Source of the DNA: Collinsella sp. | GTDB lineage: Bacteria; Actinomycetota; Coriobacteriia; Coriobacteriales; Coriobacteriaceae | Assembly: GCA_019419405.1 (NCBI GenBank) | Contig: DYAA01000183.1 | Location: 1-15,022 of the forward strand | DNA: 15,022 bases | Reading direction: 5' to 3' | In this document: positions 15,008 to 15,022 of the stretch, one piece after another | Position numbering within the stretch: the first letter of the stretch is position 1 | How the letters are laid out: every line of letters starts with the position of its first letter | Notes under the pieces: model-generated | What the model was told of the DNA's origin: nothing | What the model saw: only the letters and a program-made list of their open reading frames with translations | Databases searched by the model: none | Position numbers and translations under genes: made by a program

Positions 15008-15022
15008 TACGCGATGACGAGC
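15007..15022 (-). CDS. Possible C-terminal end of upstream operon gene
   Basis: The last bases read, on the minus strand, as ...Leu-Val-Ile-Ala-stop, with the TAA sharing one base with the ecfT ATG. This stop-start overlap is typical of coupled operon genes, and an S component or CbiM/CbiN-like protein would be expected. Only four codons are visible, so the identity is unknown. Confidence 0.3.

Noticed and set aside
1..15022. CRISPR array, tRNA, rRNA, insertion sequence or phage genes
   Set aside because: No regularly spaced repeats, no cloverleaf or rRNA-like stretch, and no transposase or integrase frame were seen on either strand.

Overview
This is a high-GC bacterial chromosome segment. 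It most resembles an anaerobic actinobacterium of the Coriobacteriia, such as Collinsella. That assignment is an inference from GC-rich third codon positions, a Tad pilus locus with no visible secretin gene, an ECF transporter, a Zn-type phospholipase C gene and the character of the proteins; no rRNA or tRNA is present to confirm it.

Left end (1-3966, minus strand). This is the start of a Tad/Flp pilus operon in the order cpaB - tadZ/cpaE - tadA/cpaF - tadB (cut by the window edge). The genes overlap by 1 to 28 bp, so they are probably translationally coupled. A repeat-rich promoter region (GCTGAC/GTCAGC motifs) lies upstream. RsgA, a ribosome-assembly GTPase (4019-5203, minus), follows with a strong terminator.

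Centre (5245-7446). This is a clearly less GC-rich, accessory-looking patch. A DUF2975 membrane protein and a YozG-type HTH regulator (minus) diverge from a compact plus-strand operon of three unfamiliar genes: a membrane-anchored or exported thioredoxin-fold protein with a CPAC site; a secreted protein whose predicted mature form has just two cysteines and one long Gly-rich hydrophobic helix; and a small multi-pass membrane protein. I read this tentatively as a self-contained 'secreted membrane-active protein + disulfide helper + immunity/transport protein' cassette. It is the most novel part of the window.

Right of centre (7510-12361). A P-type Ca2+-ATPase (minus) is framed by RNA-level structure: a hairpin that would bury its Shine-Dalgarno sequence at the 5' end, and a ~95-bp nested palindrome plus an intrinsic terminator at the 3' end. 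Pyruvate kinase (plus) diverges from it across a 442-bp intergenic region and ends in its own terminator.

Right end (12507-15022, minus strand). An ECF-type transporter operon (ecfT then an EcfA-type ATPase; an upstream gene is only glimpsed at the edge) is followed by a zinc-dependent phospholipase C family protein.
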